64,000 nt of DNA. Source: Nemania diffusa. Its lineage: Eukaryota; Ascomycota; Sordariomycetes; Xylariales; Xylariaceae. The notes beneath the pieces are model-generated. The model ran no database searches. It was not told the DNA's origin and saw only the letters and a list, made by a program, of their open reading frames with translations. The DNA lies in contig JBBPUQ010000003.1 in assembly GCA_038501195.1 (NCBI GenBank), positions 3,812,501 to 3,876,500 on the forward strand, written 5' to 3'. The translations under genes were made by a program, and so were the position numbers. Shown here piece after piece: positions 34,105 through 46,069 of the stretch (position 1 is the first letter of the stretch; each line of letters starts with the position of its first letter).

Positions 34105-37100
34105 TCAGAGGCCGATCTGAGCTTGATGTATCGTGTCGGGAGTTTCTCCTTTCTTCCTGTCGGCAGCAGAATAGAGGGCAGAGAGTATTACCGGATTCTT
34201 TGTCATATCAAACACCGTTTTCCCTTCATTGTTTCGTATTGAGAAATCTATGACACTTGTGTCAAGGAAAGGCTGGATGCTCAGTAAAATTTCCCTCTGT
34301 GTCATCGCGACGTAAATGTCTATATGTTTAAAGGCACAATGCAACGGGGTGTTACCGCTCGCGTTTCTGTCGTTCAAATGGTTCATCGAATATGGCAGAA
34401 GTACCTTGGCCATTCCGCTACCCCTGTCTACCTTATGGAGGGGTCCGTTTTTTTCTTTGTCGTAGATCTCCATAATCTTCGCTCCACCATATTTTAATAA
34501 TAGCTGAGCACATTCGACACTGCCGCTATTTATAGCGGAAAAGATCGGGGTCCTCCCATACTGACCCTCTTTCGCATGCCATTCGTTGGGGTCAGTGTGT
34601 TGAAGCAGAAAAGACAAAACATTCGGATTCTGTCTATAACACGCCCGGTGCAAATAGTTGCCACCACCTTTTAGTTTTGGGCCTGACAGCTTTTCCCATG
34701 CCTTATACCTGTCTACCATTGTGTACAAAGCATCGTAGACCTTAGAGGCATCTGTATGCCGGACCGGTATATAGTTCGCGATGTGATAGAAAACGTCATC
34801 AAAAGGGATACGATCTCCTCTGTTTAAGACCAATGTGAGCATGGCGTTAATAAATTCGCTTTCGCCGGAATTGATAGCTATAGCATAATGTATAGCTAGA
34901 GCGTCGTTAGTGACCTTTTTTGTCTCGTCTTCATGAGCGAGGCTCATTAGTAGACCGAATAATTTTTTGTTGCCTGTTTCGATGACTGTTGCCAATGCTG
35001 TTTTCGATGGAACCCGTTTACTAGCTGCATAGAAGATACTACATCCGTGGCGAACGAGATACTGACATAACTCAAGCTGGCCATGCTGAGCAGCTACCCT
35101 GAGTACAGTATCCACTCCACGTTCCTTGATTCTGTCCACATCACCGACTTTTTGTAAAAGATCCTTGAAGAAGCCAATGTCACCAGTTTTTGCTGCAGAC
35201 CAAACGTTATTTGATTTCTTCACTTTAGGAAATATGTCAGAGTCCATGACCCGGCATGAATGCACCTGCTCGTTGTGCTTCTGTAATTCAGAGTGTGAGG
35301 TGAAGCCAAGTGTTTGACGAGGGCAACCATCAACGGGGCAAGCAAACTGGTTATGATGTTGTGAAACATGCTGTTCCCGGGCTTTCTTGCTTTCAAAATT
35401 CTCGGAAAACATGAGACACCCTAGTTTTGGGCATTTGTACCCTGGTTTTCCGTTCAGAGTTATAAATATTGATCTAGTGCGCATGTCTAGGACAGAGACG
35501 TGGATTTCTTCAGTAACTTCCCTAATCGCAGAAGACAGTACTTCCAGGTGTCGAACCAGAAGTATAAAGATTTCTTCGTTCAGAAACTCTCTCATGCTTT
35601 CAAAATCTGGGATGCCGTCTGGAGAAGGAATGTCGAACTTGCAATGTTTTAGAAAATCAATAAGCACAGCCCGCAGACAATTCTTTATTTCCAGAGGCAT
35701 CTTTCCTGCTTGTTTAAGACTGAGTGCTGTGTGACTTTCCCACGATGATATCATGTAGTCCTGAAGTCCGTAGTACCCAGTAAGCGCATTGTGTAGGATG
35801 GCATTGTGGTTGCCGTTTCTGTCAAAGGGGATCGAAGCTAAATAAGCCGATGCGAAGAGAGCCATTGTAGCATTGGCCGCAAGTAAATCAACGCGGTGTG
35901 TATCAATCAAGTATCTTGGTTCTACGTTATTTATTGTAATTATGAAATCATAGGAAGGGAGTTATTCCATACCGACGGGCTGTATCATGGACTAAGTTCA
36001 CCACCGAGCTTGTTTGGCGAATACCAAGATCAAACTCGTCAACTTCCACAAGTGAACCGCAAAGGGTCTTGCAGCTATCCACACGTCTGTTCCGCGGGTT
36101 ACAGACTCCTGTGTGTGGATCTATACAGAACAGGCACTGAATCTCGTTCAACTTGAGTGGCCGGACCGCGCAAGTCAGCCAACGCAGAATCTTTGCAGCT
36201 GCATCCCGACGAGTGTGGTGGCGTGCTGGGTTATCGAGCACTCGGAAGGCGACACGCTCGTATCTAGCATGTACTTCAGTAGTCTGGACTTACATATATC
36301 AACAAGATCGGGGATAGAACATTGTTAACGTACGCTTCGTTTAATCCAGTTGGAAATTTGACTTCGAGCTCTTGGTCCAATTCTGCGAGGGAGCCTTGGG
36401 CCATGAGGTTATCCATGACAACTTTAGCATACAGGAACATCCCTGTATAAACGAATCAGCACTTAGATGGCCTCGTCAAGACTGAATGTAGGTACCTTTG
36501 GCAGTCGTCGTGACCTTCTCAATCATTGTACGCTCTTCTGCTGGCTCAAGCCCAAATCTTTCTCCAATTTTCGATGCTCGACTTCTTGCAAACATATTAA
36601 TATCATTATGATGAGACCCAATAGCGTCAAGACGGATAGAAGGGTACTTCGACAGAGCTGAGTCAACTACGCCATCCCTTTGCCCTAGGGCTAATAAGCG
36701 TATCCGAGAGCCCACCTTTTCACCGTCTGGGATCACAGTCGTTGTTAGCCAGTTTAGGATCTGATGAGCCTCGTTTCCAGCACTTTTATGGTTGCATTCG
36801 TCGAGACCATCAAGAATAATCATGCATGTGGTTTGGCTCTTGAGGAGATCGGCCGTCCAGGCTTTGAGGGAAGAAAGTTGTCTTGCTTCGGAATTATTGA
36901 CCACGCAGCACCTGCTGTATAGCGCCGGGACTATACCAGCGTCTCCAACGATGAGCTGAACTAACAGAGAACGTAGCATGTGATCCATGGACGTTTTCGT
37001 CTCATCGGACTGTTTGAAGTAAAAGAAAAGGGTGGTTATCCCCGGCAGAGACCTCAGATGGCTGATGATACGCGATGCCAAAATTGTTTTGCCTAATCTA

Positions 37101-38299
37101 TTCAGTAAGACTACTCATCTTAGGTAAAACAGAGGGGGTGTTAGACATAGAATCATACCTGCCCCAGGTATCCCGTGGATGAATAGTACCGATTCTGGCA
37201 ATGCAGTAGATTTTGTCCACTTTAGGTAGGCAGAGTCTTGGAAAATCCACTGCCCGGACTGCTCATGACACAAATTTAAGGCATTGTATTGGTCTTCCTC
37301 AACGTGGGGATGGCCCAGCTTATCGATGATTGCACTCACTTGCTGCAGATGCACTACATCCCGCTGAGCAGTCCTCTGCTCAGCAAAAGTGTTGCCAAGG
37401 TCGTAAACCTTATCGGAAAGCTTTCTGTAGGTATCTCCTAAAAAGTTTTCTATATCGGCAACCCGGCTTACCGTTCGATCTGATGATTGTTGTACAAGAC
37501 TTAATATTTGGCTGCGGCTGTCTTGGATTTCCAAGCAGGCCGCGTCGAGTTTTAAATCATGGAGAAGTGCTCTGTGGCGTCTCAAGCTTTCGAGGATAGG
37601 CTTGAAATTGGTCTTAAACGTCTTCCAAGTCGCGTCGAAGAACTTCGTCCAAGCTATGTATGGCAACTCGAGTTAACGAAGTGTTGCTGTCTCTTTCTAT
37701 GATCGTCTCTTACCTGGCCGGGCGAAAACGCTGAGAGCATTTTGATGGAACTCCAAAATGTCGCAGAAGTATTTCTCAAGGACTTCTAGTACGCACGGAG
37801 CAGCCTTGAATAGCTGATCATATTGCTGAAGGCTCGGGATGATTTCGCCCACTTCAACATACGTGTCTAGTAGACATTCCAAAGATTCGACACGTGCTGC
37901 GGCCAACTTGAAAATAAGTCAGTGACATTACGGCGAAGTCTCCTTTTTCGACAATAGAGTGATCCTCCTACAAGTAGACTGAGTTTGATCGGCCCCTTCA
38001 AAATATTAGTGATAGTGTCTCTTTTAATCTGGATCGAATCGACTTACCCAAACGAAGGCCACAACGTTCGAAACATTGAGGAAGATTTGTACTAGCTGCT
38101 CGATTTGACCCATGGCCTCGAGAAAATGTGATATTCTTCTTAGACTGCGCAGCTTTTTTACTGAACCAAGTCGGTTCTGTATGTTTCCAATCTCTGCCTT
38201 GACATCGTCGATCGAGGTTGCGTTAAATTGTTGTCGCTGCTCCGGCGTGAGCCCATCTTGGAACTTTTGTAGCGCTCGCTCAAGCGCAGTGCCTGCCAT
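34105..38299 (-). CDS. NLR-like receptor: DUF7708-type N-terminus, NACHT, C2H2, ankyrin repeats
   Basis: Eight exons (38299-38048, 37995-37972, 37906-37714, 37653-37159, 37092-36496, 36442-36334, 36263-35973, 35914-34105) join in frame to 1256 residues. The N-terminal 170 residues fit the DUF7708-type domain common in fungal STAND proteins (...FVW then GPIKLSLL). The Walker A GIPGAGKT (about 317-324) is split by an intron after its third Gly; LDGLDECN near residue 415 is Walker B. The winged-helix-like block RDAAAKILRWLTCAVRPLKLNE follows. Exon 8 has C2H2-like fingers (CPKLGCLMF...H; CPVDGCPR...H) and then degenerate ankyrin repeats, the clearest being GRTPIFSAINSGSVECAQLL and GNTPLHCAFKH. 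Fungal NLRs of this build act in heterokaryon incompatibility and non-self recognition. No stop or frameshift is seen, so the gene should be expressed. Confidence 0.85.
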
Positions 38300-38803
38300 C
38301 GTTGCAACCCCGCACCTATCCTAGAGGGTAGGCTTGAGTTCAGGGAGCACAAATTCGGAAAGAAAATTAGCTATGACTGAGTTTACGACGGATTTCTTCC
38401 TCTAAGCTTAGTCAAAGCTGCGATGAATATCAAATCAGTGAGCCTTACTACTGATTGTTTCAAGACCAACATGCCTTAAGATCCTAGATGACGAGAATAT
38501 TGACATAAATGAGGCGGCGAAGAAAGAATCTGCCTACCGAGGTAGCCTGGTTCTCAGGTTATGCCGCTATTACCTGCTTACTAGAAAGCCTATGGGCTAT
38601 GGCAATGGTCAAGCACGTTATAGCATACGCCACAATATGCATTGCAACCGCTACATCAATGCTGCCTTAGCATAAGGGGCTATGTCAGGCACTCAACCTG
38701 AAAAATATCATCTGAAGAATGTTAGAATAATACTTTGGCGCAAGGTGAGTCCACCATCATCCGAAGCTCCTCGTTTACTGTTAGTTATCATCGCTTTCAT
38801 ATA
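38300..38803. promoter_or_regulatory. Shared divergent promoter region, NLR / SNF2
   Basis: About 500 bp lie between the NLR start (minus) and the SNF2 start (plus). The SNF2 frame stays open upstream to 38735 without an ATG, so 38804 is chosen as its start. No motif stands out. A shared regulatory region would co-express a receptor-like protein and a helicase. Confidence 0.5.
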
Positions 38804-41800
38804 ATGGATGGCCGGGCACAGAGTCGGCGAATAATCCAGGTGGATGGCTGTGAAGGGAATCCGCTTGGTGCAAAACGCCGGTGCATGGGCGAATACCCCA
38901 TCGCTAGAAATGCTGCCTTCTATTCGCTGGATTTCAAGATTGCAGCGTCGACGCCGACTCCAGAGTTAGGATCAGATGGTCCCTATGGTAGCATCTATAG
39001 TAATGACAGGGGACTCGATGAACGATGCACCACCACAGACAGCACGTTATACACCGACAGCATATCAGTGCAGACGGCATTCAACGGCAATACGTTTAAC
39101 GACACAGTGTCTACCAATGACATAGTGAAGGATGCAGCACTTACCGACGACATGTTTATCGATGCGAAAATGCCAACCAAAAGACAAAGAAACGTGTGCT
39201 ATGGCTCAGTAAGTGCAAAAACCCACCAACCTCTTTTTGATAGATAATGACTTGATGATTTGTAGCTCTGCGATGCCAAAGTAAAACTCAAGAAACCAAT
39301 CATGGCGGGCGTCTCGATAACAGGTGTTTGGGATCAATATCAAGAATTTCAGTTATTCCAACTGAACGGAGTCTATCATCTTCGCGGTAACAAATCTCAG
39401 GAAGGCATCGGTGTTCTAGATATCGCCTCTAGCAGGATTCTAGACTCTCTTTACGACCTATCGGAAATTACCCATACGGCTATACTTGAAACACTCGTGT
39501 TGAAAAAGCTCGCCTGTACCAAGACCCAATCTGGAAAGATGGACGCTTCCATCAATATCTTGGGACCCGAAAGTCTATTCGAAAGTGTAGGCGACGCTAT
39601 AACAAAGGCGAAAGGATACCTACAGCATCCCTTCTTCCTTCCAATGGGAACTAGATACGTCAACCCGCACTGGGTCTATCCTCACGATATCCGGGCCGAC
39701 TTAAGACACCTCATTGGGCCCGTATCCGCAAATTACGAAGATACGAGACTCGCGCTGGGCCTGGCGGATATCTTTCAAAGTCTATGGGGCTCAAAAGGGC
39801 TGGAGATAACACTCGAAAGTCCTGTTGAGCTGTTAGATGCGAAAAAGTCATTACTGACACCGCTGAAACCGTGAGTTGCTGTTCTATGAGACTCTCTGTG
39901 CGGACTCTGACTTAGTGTAGCCATCAAGAAGAAGGAGTGAAGCACATTTTGACACGGGAGAATAGCGAACAGGCCGCATCCGCCGCCCTCGCTCTCCAGG
40001 GTGTCATCGGACATAAGTGAGTCTTGATGGACCAAAGTAGATTCCGGTACATTGGAGTTGACTTGTCTCGCAGAGCATTCGAAGACCGCCTGATTCCACT
40101 TCATGGCGGTATCGATGCTGATGTTATGGGCCTTGGTAAAACACTCACTATGCTCAGCGCCATCGTTTGCACAATCCAATCAGCCAGAGATTTCACGAAG
40201 TCAAGCAACGAAGTCGGAAAGCCATCCACAAGTCGAGCGACTCTCGTCATCACCCCATCTCATCGTGAGTCTCTAAGTTTTGATTCTACAATCAGGACTG
40301 ACGATTAGATAGAGCTTATTGAGGTCTGGAAGTTGGAAGTTGAAAAGTAAGAATCGAGTGCTCTAGACCGACTCATTGGGAATAGATAGGCTAACACGAT
40401 ATCTAAAACGTAGACATTTTACGAAAGGCAGCTTGCGCGTTGGCATTTTTCACGGGAGCAGCCGCGCCAAAGCCGAGTCAGAAATCACCAACAATGATAT
40501 CGTTTTGACTACTTACCATACGTTGGTTGCTGACCAGAAATCGAGCGGCCTGCTTCAGCGTATTGAGTGGTTCCGTGTTGTGTTAGACGAAGGTATGCAG
40601 CGTCCACCAAATTACCTTGGCAAACATCGCATATTGATTACTCAAATAGCCCACTACATACGGAACAACACCTCTAAGCAGTTCAAAGCCACTTGTAGCT
40701 TGATGAGCGCAAGAAGATGGTGTCTGAGTGGAACACCCATATCGAATTCCCTGGACGATCTTCGATCATTGCTGGCCTTTCTTCAATTCCACCCGTTCTC
40801 AGACGCGAGCTTTTTTCGAAAGCACATCATCGAACCACTATGCACGGACTCACCCGATCAGTTTAGAAACCTCAGGATGCTTTTACATGCCATATGCTTC
40901 CGCCGCACAGCTGAACTTTTATCGCTCCCGTCGCATCTGACAGAAGAGGTCGCTATTACGCTTAGCAGCAGAGAAGACGAGATGTATAAGGAAATCTTGG
41001 CTCAAAGCCAGAAAGAGTATGAGAATATCGCCAATATGAAATCCTCAAAGAAAAAACACACTGTGCTATTCACTGTGACCATGCAACTTCGCCGGCTTTG
41101 CAACCACGGTACATTCCAACAGTTGCCGAATACTGACCCGAATCTACTGAAGCCAGATGCTCAAAGCAAACCGCTATGTGAGTACTGTTACGTCGACAAT
41201 GCTGACCTGGGCTTTGCTTCGGACACTCTGACAGTATGTCCTGAGTGCTCAAGGGCTTTGGGGCATGAACTTGGTGCCGCCTCAACGCATGGAGTTCAAA
41301 GCCCTTCTCTTCTACCCTTTATTCCGTGTTCGCCTTCGGAAGGACTTATGGGATGTTCTGCGAAGCTTAATGCTGTCGTCGACAATATCCAAAGGACCCC
41401 AATCTCCTCGAAAAAGTCAGTTTTCGTCAATTAGTCGCCCTCCATACTTGGACCTCTTTGTCGGTGCTAATTATTACATAGCCTGGTCTTTACTTCATGG
41501 CGGACGACCCTAGACATACTACAACAATTGCTAATAGTGCGCGGGATACCTACTCTGCGAATCGACGGCGAAACGTCCTTTACAAACAGACAGCTGATTC
41601 TAAACCAATTCTGCCAAGATCATGAGCAAACCGTGCTACTCCTCTCCATCGCGACAGGCGCGGTAGGGTAAGTTGAAACGTATGCTATGCGCTTTGAGGG
41701 AAAGCTGAATGACGTTGTTCAGGTTAACGTTGACAGCTGCGGATCGTGTTCACATCGTGGAACCCCAGTGGAATCCGTTCGTAGAGGAACAAGCCATCGG

Positions 41801-42024
41801 CCGAGCTCTCAGAATCGGGCAGACGCGTTCGGTTACTATCTTTAAGTACATCACAAAGAACACAGTGGAGGAAGTGCGTTTCATTATAACGGTATCCGAG
41901 GAGCAATCCCGAGACTAATTGGTTGTATTAGAACATCGCATCTCTCCAGAAGAGAAAGATGCACTTATCAAGGATCTCCCTGGACGGTAGCGGGGATTAC
42001 GCAAGGGGAAGGCTCGAGGTTTGA
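38804..42024 (+). CDS. SNF2-family helicase (Rad5/HLTF-like)
   Basis: Ten exons (38804-39208, 39266-39870, 39921-40016, 40074-40264, 40313-40346, 40390-40592, 40650-41415, 41482-41667, 41723-41873, 41932-42024) give 909 residues. Motif I is DADVMGLGKT near 382-391. The DEAH box at about 510-513 is split by an intron (VVLDE / AHYIRN). SGTPISNSLDDL, then LTLTAADRVHIVEPQWNP and QAIGRALRIGQTR are motifs III, V and VI. The N-terminal region, before KPHQEEGVKHIL, carries a weakly conserved domain seen in fungal SMARCA3-like proteins. Where Rad5 and HLTF carry a RING, only CEYC...CPEC remains, so ubiquitin ligase activity is doubtful. Role is inferred: chromatin or DNA translocase. Introns of 43-66 nt are used; the 43-nt one (40347-40389) is least certain. 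Confidence 0.85.
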
Positions 42025-43069
42025 ACTTCGTGAAGCCTGCATCAGCTGCTACACTTACTAACTTAGATACAGGATTTCATGTTTGTGCTTCAGCAAAATG
42101 GGTCGGGGCCAGGAAATAATGTCGACGACGTTTGATTTATTTAGTAGATTGGGGTTTTGCTAGAAGTGAAATGAGTTATCCCCTTAAATGTCTTTTCAGC
42201 TCTGTGACTTCCGATCCCCCACATTACCTTTGATAAGATAAGTGACATTAACACTTCTACATTAATCTACTAAAACAACAACTATAGTTAAAATAAGTAT
42301 ATTATTCGAAACTGCGTTTTTTATTGTACCTTAAGGTAGTTTTTAATTAATTTTTGGTGTTAAAAAATAATGCTTCGCAACTCTGCGAAAAAAGGGTAGA
42401 TCGCAGCACGGTAGCACCTGATTTTTAAATATGATGTAGCATTTTGTATAATGATTTTTTGCAGTGACATCTGGCACAGGCAATATTAGGTGAGAGTGGA
42501 TGTACTCTAGAAAATTTTGTTTTATTGGCTATGAGCCCCCAGTATAAAAGTCACGATTTGTTATTGCAAAATGCACTACCTTGCTTACCTACATAGACGA
42601 TCGTTCATTTCCAACCCATGGTTATCTAGGAGGGGGAACAATTCTCAAAGTACCTACCTAGGTACTAGTAATAATATAAAGAATCTATATTTTTATTTAT
42701 TTAAATAAAACACTAAAAAAGCGATAATACTATATAGCATAGTATAAAGTTAGCCTTAATTTAACAAATTGTGACTTCTTGCAACTTGGGCACCAAGTTG
42801 AGGGGGAAGGGGGACGGAGGTTCAGTCTAGCTATAGAAGGTTGCCAATGTAGGCGGGCGATTATCGACCAAGGTCTAGAAGAGTAATTCATAGTGTCTAT
42901 ATAAGCCACCACCAAAGCTAAGTTAACCTGTCTTTACGGTTGCTGTGCTCTGAGGGGTAGTTTTCACGTGACTAGATAAGTAAGCGATGGGGTTCAGCCT
43001 TGATGCAATGGCAGGCTACGGCAACCTCATAGTTAGCAGAGTTAGATAGGACTCTCACTTGTGAGAACG
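42025..43069. other. A/T-rich intergenic region
   Basis: The stretch 42230-42720 is markedly A/T-rich with TTTTTAATTAATTTTT-like runs and a small hairpin (CTTCGCAACTCTGCGAA, about 42372-42388). It may be an old RIP-mutated fragment but has no recognisable ends. An ACCTACCTAGGTA motif lies at about 42652-42664. Confidence 0.45.
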
Positions 43070-45397
43070 ATGGCTGCTCGAGATGAATATCGTCGTCGAA
43101 ACAACCACTACCGCTCTAGCTCCTATGGCGATGTAAGACCTCCTAAAGCACGCCTCCAAGTGACCGAAGAGTATAGCTTAAATGATAAGCATGGAAACTC
43201 ACAACAACCGTTCGAGCTCCCAGGCGCAGCACCACGCGGATTGCAACTTCCTTCACCACAGCAGAAGAAAGCGTCCATTGATCTTAGGCGTACAACAGAT
43301 ATATCTTATGCACCGCAATCCCCTTCACCACCATCGTTAACCCGAAGTAGAAGTACCGGTCATGATCGACGGCTAGCCACACAGCGACAACCACAGGTCA
43401 AGCAGGATGAGAGGGTTGGTCTTCCCCAGTACTTAAATACCGATCAGTTTCAGAAATCCCATAAATATACGGCCCAGAATTCGAATATTTCCTCACCAGA
43501 TTTCGCCCGTCCTGGTATCCCAAAGATTATAGTATTATCCGGAACACCCCACCACTCAGTTCACCCATGGAATAGAAGCTCAACTACCGGAACCCATACA
43601 GAGACAAATTCCCAGCCAGCTTCACCGTCCTCGTTTCACTCCGGGGTTTTGGGAGAGAACACTTATCAGTATGAAAAGCTTGATCAGCTTGAGTTTAGAC
43701 TACTTCGACTCTTCTCCAAAAAAATGTCAACTGTAAAATGCGAGATCATCCAGTGCTATCTAACAAAGCCCCCAAAGTATACCGCTATCTCCTACGCTTG
43801 GGGGGACACCGATAATAAGAGATCAATTCAAATCGGCAAGATCAGTATTTCCGTCGCAGCAAGTCTATTTGGAGCTCTTGATGCTATCCGAAAACGCGAA
43901 GGAGATGTGTTAGTTTGGGTTGATGCACTGTGCATTGATCAACAAAATCGACGCGAGCGAAGCCACCAAGTCCAGCTCATGACTGAAATATATGCAAAAG
44001 CAGCACAAGTCGCCATCTGGCTAGGCCCGTCGGAAAACGACAGCGAATTAGCTCAGGAATTTCTGCAAGATATGATAGTTAGGGATAACGACCCTGCCGA
44101 GATAACGACTTTTTTATTATCTCAAAAGCGATTAGGAGCTGTTGAAGCCGTAGCTCATTTATTCCAGAGAGACTATTGGAAGAGGCTATGGGTCGTCCAA
44201 GAGGTTTCCAATGCGAAAACCATCAATGTCTACTGTGGTAATTCCATCCTTCCCTGGAAAGTCTACACTAGAGCAGCGCACATCTTTCAACGCCACAAGA
44301 AAGATTTAGATTTCCGATTATCCCTACAAGGCTCCCTCAATTATTCCCACGTCCTTGCCTACGAAGGCCCCAATGGTCTTTTAGGCTTAGACTCCGTACA
44401 TGGTCTAGGGGATGAGTCTCTTCTTAACGTGTTGCGTACCTACCGGCGAAAGCTTACGAGTGAGCCTCGGGATAGGGTATTTGGCATTCTTGGTGTGCTA
44501 CCAGATGCTGTGCGAAAAGAATTTCTAGTCGATTATAACCTATCCGTTAAAGAGATATATACGGACGTTGCGGATTTCCTTATTTATACTACCCAGTGTC
44601 TGGATATTTTATGCGAGTCGATACACTTTCCTAGGCAAACTAGCGTAGTAAATTTACCTTCATGGGTACCGGAATGGTCGCAGAATCCGAATATGACAGC
44701 CCTCGGCTATTCCTATGACTTCGCGGCAGCGGGCGATACGAGTGCAGATTGGAGATTCCTTGATCGCCGAAACGAGCTTGAGATATCAGCAGTTTACGTC
44801 GCTACCATCAAGAACCGCGGTATTGCAGTAGGAACTGATTGTACATTAGCCGACTACCTCATGGGATTCTTACACTGGCGAGCCATTCTATTGGAACATA
44901 TTCATCTCGAGGAGCGGAACGTTCAGGAACTTGTGGAGGAGGCATTTTGTAGGACACTAGCCCTCGGACAAGTCCCTCCAGGGTTAACACCGCATGAGTG
45001 GGTAAGAACATGCTACCGTGTGTTTGCAACCCAAATTCAAAACCGACTACCGCGACTTCCACTAGATGACACTCTCAGGAAATCCGTAGACGACCATGAA
45101 GATGCAGGATCTACTTACCGTAAGTTCTTGCAAGACTACTTTGGCTCCTGTATGATGGGGCGCTGTTTCTTCTTGACGAAGCACCGCCTAGGGATGGGGA
45201 CGGGAGCCATGTTGCCTAACGATATCGTTGTCGTGCCACTCGGGTGTCGTACGCCTATCATTCTACGAGAAGAGGATAGTACGGGTAAGAGATTTCGATA
45301 TGTGGGCGACGCTTATGTTGATGGATACATGAACGGGGAAGCCATAACGAAGTGGAAGGATAGTGGGGAAGAAATCGACAAGTTCGTACTCGTATGA
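43070..45397 (+). CDS. Heterokaryon incompatibility (HET) domain protein
   Basis: An intronless frame from the ATG at 43070 gives 775 residues. The first roughly 200 residues are polar and disordered (Arg, Ser, Pro, Gln). The HET domain begins near residue 237 with YTAISYAWGDTD and continues with VWVDALCIDQQNRRERSHQV, then MTEIYAKAAQVAIWLG, the three canonical blocks of the family. The C-terminal half contains the usual SEPRDRVFGILGV segment and ends with the MLPNDIVVVPLGCRTPIILR module common in HET proteins. HET proteins trigger cell death when different individuals fuse, sometimes downstream of NLRs. The domain blocks are intact. An NLR gene lies about 5 kb upstream. The ligand or partner is unknown. 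Confidence 0.92.
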   Translation: MAARDEYRRRNNHYRSSSYGDVRPPKARLQVTEEYSLNDKHGNSQQPFELPGAAPRGLQLPSPQQKKASIDLRRTTDISYAPQSPSPPSLTRSRSTGHDRRLATQRQPQVKQDERVGLPQYLNTDQFQKSHKYTAQNSNISSPDFARPGIPKIIVLSGTPHHSVHPWNRSSTTGTHTETNSQPASPSSFHSGVLGENTYQYEKLDQLEFRLLRLFSKKMSTVKCEIIQCYLTKPPKYTAISYAWGDTDNKRSIQIGKISISVAASLFGALDAIRKREGDVLVWVDALCIDQQNRRERSHQVQLMTEIYAKAAQVAIWLGPSENDSELAQEFLQDMIVRDNDPAEITTFLLSQKRLGAVEAVAHLFQRDYWKRLWVVQEVSNAKTINVYCGNSILPWKVYTRAAHIFQRHKKDLDFRLSLQGSLNYSHVLAYEGPNGLLGLDSVHGLGDESLLNVLRTYRRKLTSEPRDRVFGILGVLPDAVRKEFLVDYNLSVKEIYTDVADFLIYTTQCLDILCESIHFPRQTSVVNLPSWVPEWSQNPNMTALGYSYDFAAAGDTSADWRFLDRRNELEISAVYVATIKNRGIAVGTDCTLADYLMGFLHWRAILLEHIHLEERNVQELVEEAFCRTLALGQVPPGLTPHEWVRTCYRVFATQIQNRLPRLPLDDTLRKSVDDHEDAGSTYRKFLQDYFGSCMMGRCFFLTKHRLGMGTGAMLPNDIVVVPLGCRTPIILREEDSTGKRFRYVGDAYVDGYMNGEAITKWKDSGEEIDKFVLV

Positions 45398-46069
45398 GAA
45401 ATACAACCTACTCATAGAAGGGATCCTCTGTTTGGGACATGCTGGAACTCGTGTGTTAGCCAAGTCGCCCTGTCGAATTTTTCGTTATTCTGTTACAACT
45501 AATTCTTATCATTCGGCCGAAAATACTACTCTAAACACAGTGGTGTAACTATATTATAAATACTATTAGTGCATAGGAGCATATAGCTCTCACCAGTAGA
45601 CTATACACGAACAAACCTTTCGACCATCGTTATCCCTAACAGATCAAAGCACCGGTCTCTAACTCCAAGCCCCTAAAAGTAAATACCAAGAATTTAAAAG
45701 TCAAACAGACTCCATGTTCAGTTAGTCCATACCTATGCAAACCAAGCCCTGTAACCCAAGCTTCCTCGCTCGCTTCTTCCAGTCATAGGCCACAGCCGTG
45801 CGCCTACCCGATATAGTATCTCTAACCTATTGCCTATGCTTCTAAACCTATCGCCTAATATAATTACATTCCGGACGTTTTGCTAGCCATCTTAACATAG
45901 CTTCTGGGTGTAGATAAACATAACCTATACCAACATATTCCCCTTTTGCTCCTGTTAATCCGTCGCTGTAGAGCTATGGCGATGTTCTTTCATCGGACGA
46001 GGCACGCACACTGGTATTCGGATTCGTCGTAATACCGCGATCAGGGATTTTTGACGGTAAACTCGATAG
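45398..46069. other. Intergenic between convergent genes
   Basis: This 670-bp interval between the ends of the HET gene and the coiled-coil hypothetical gene shows no coding content or repeats. Confidence 0.5.
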
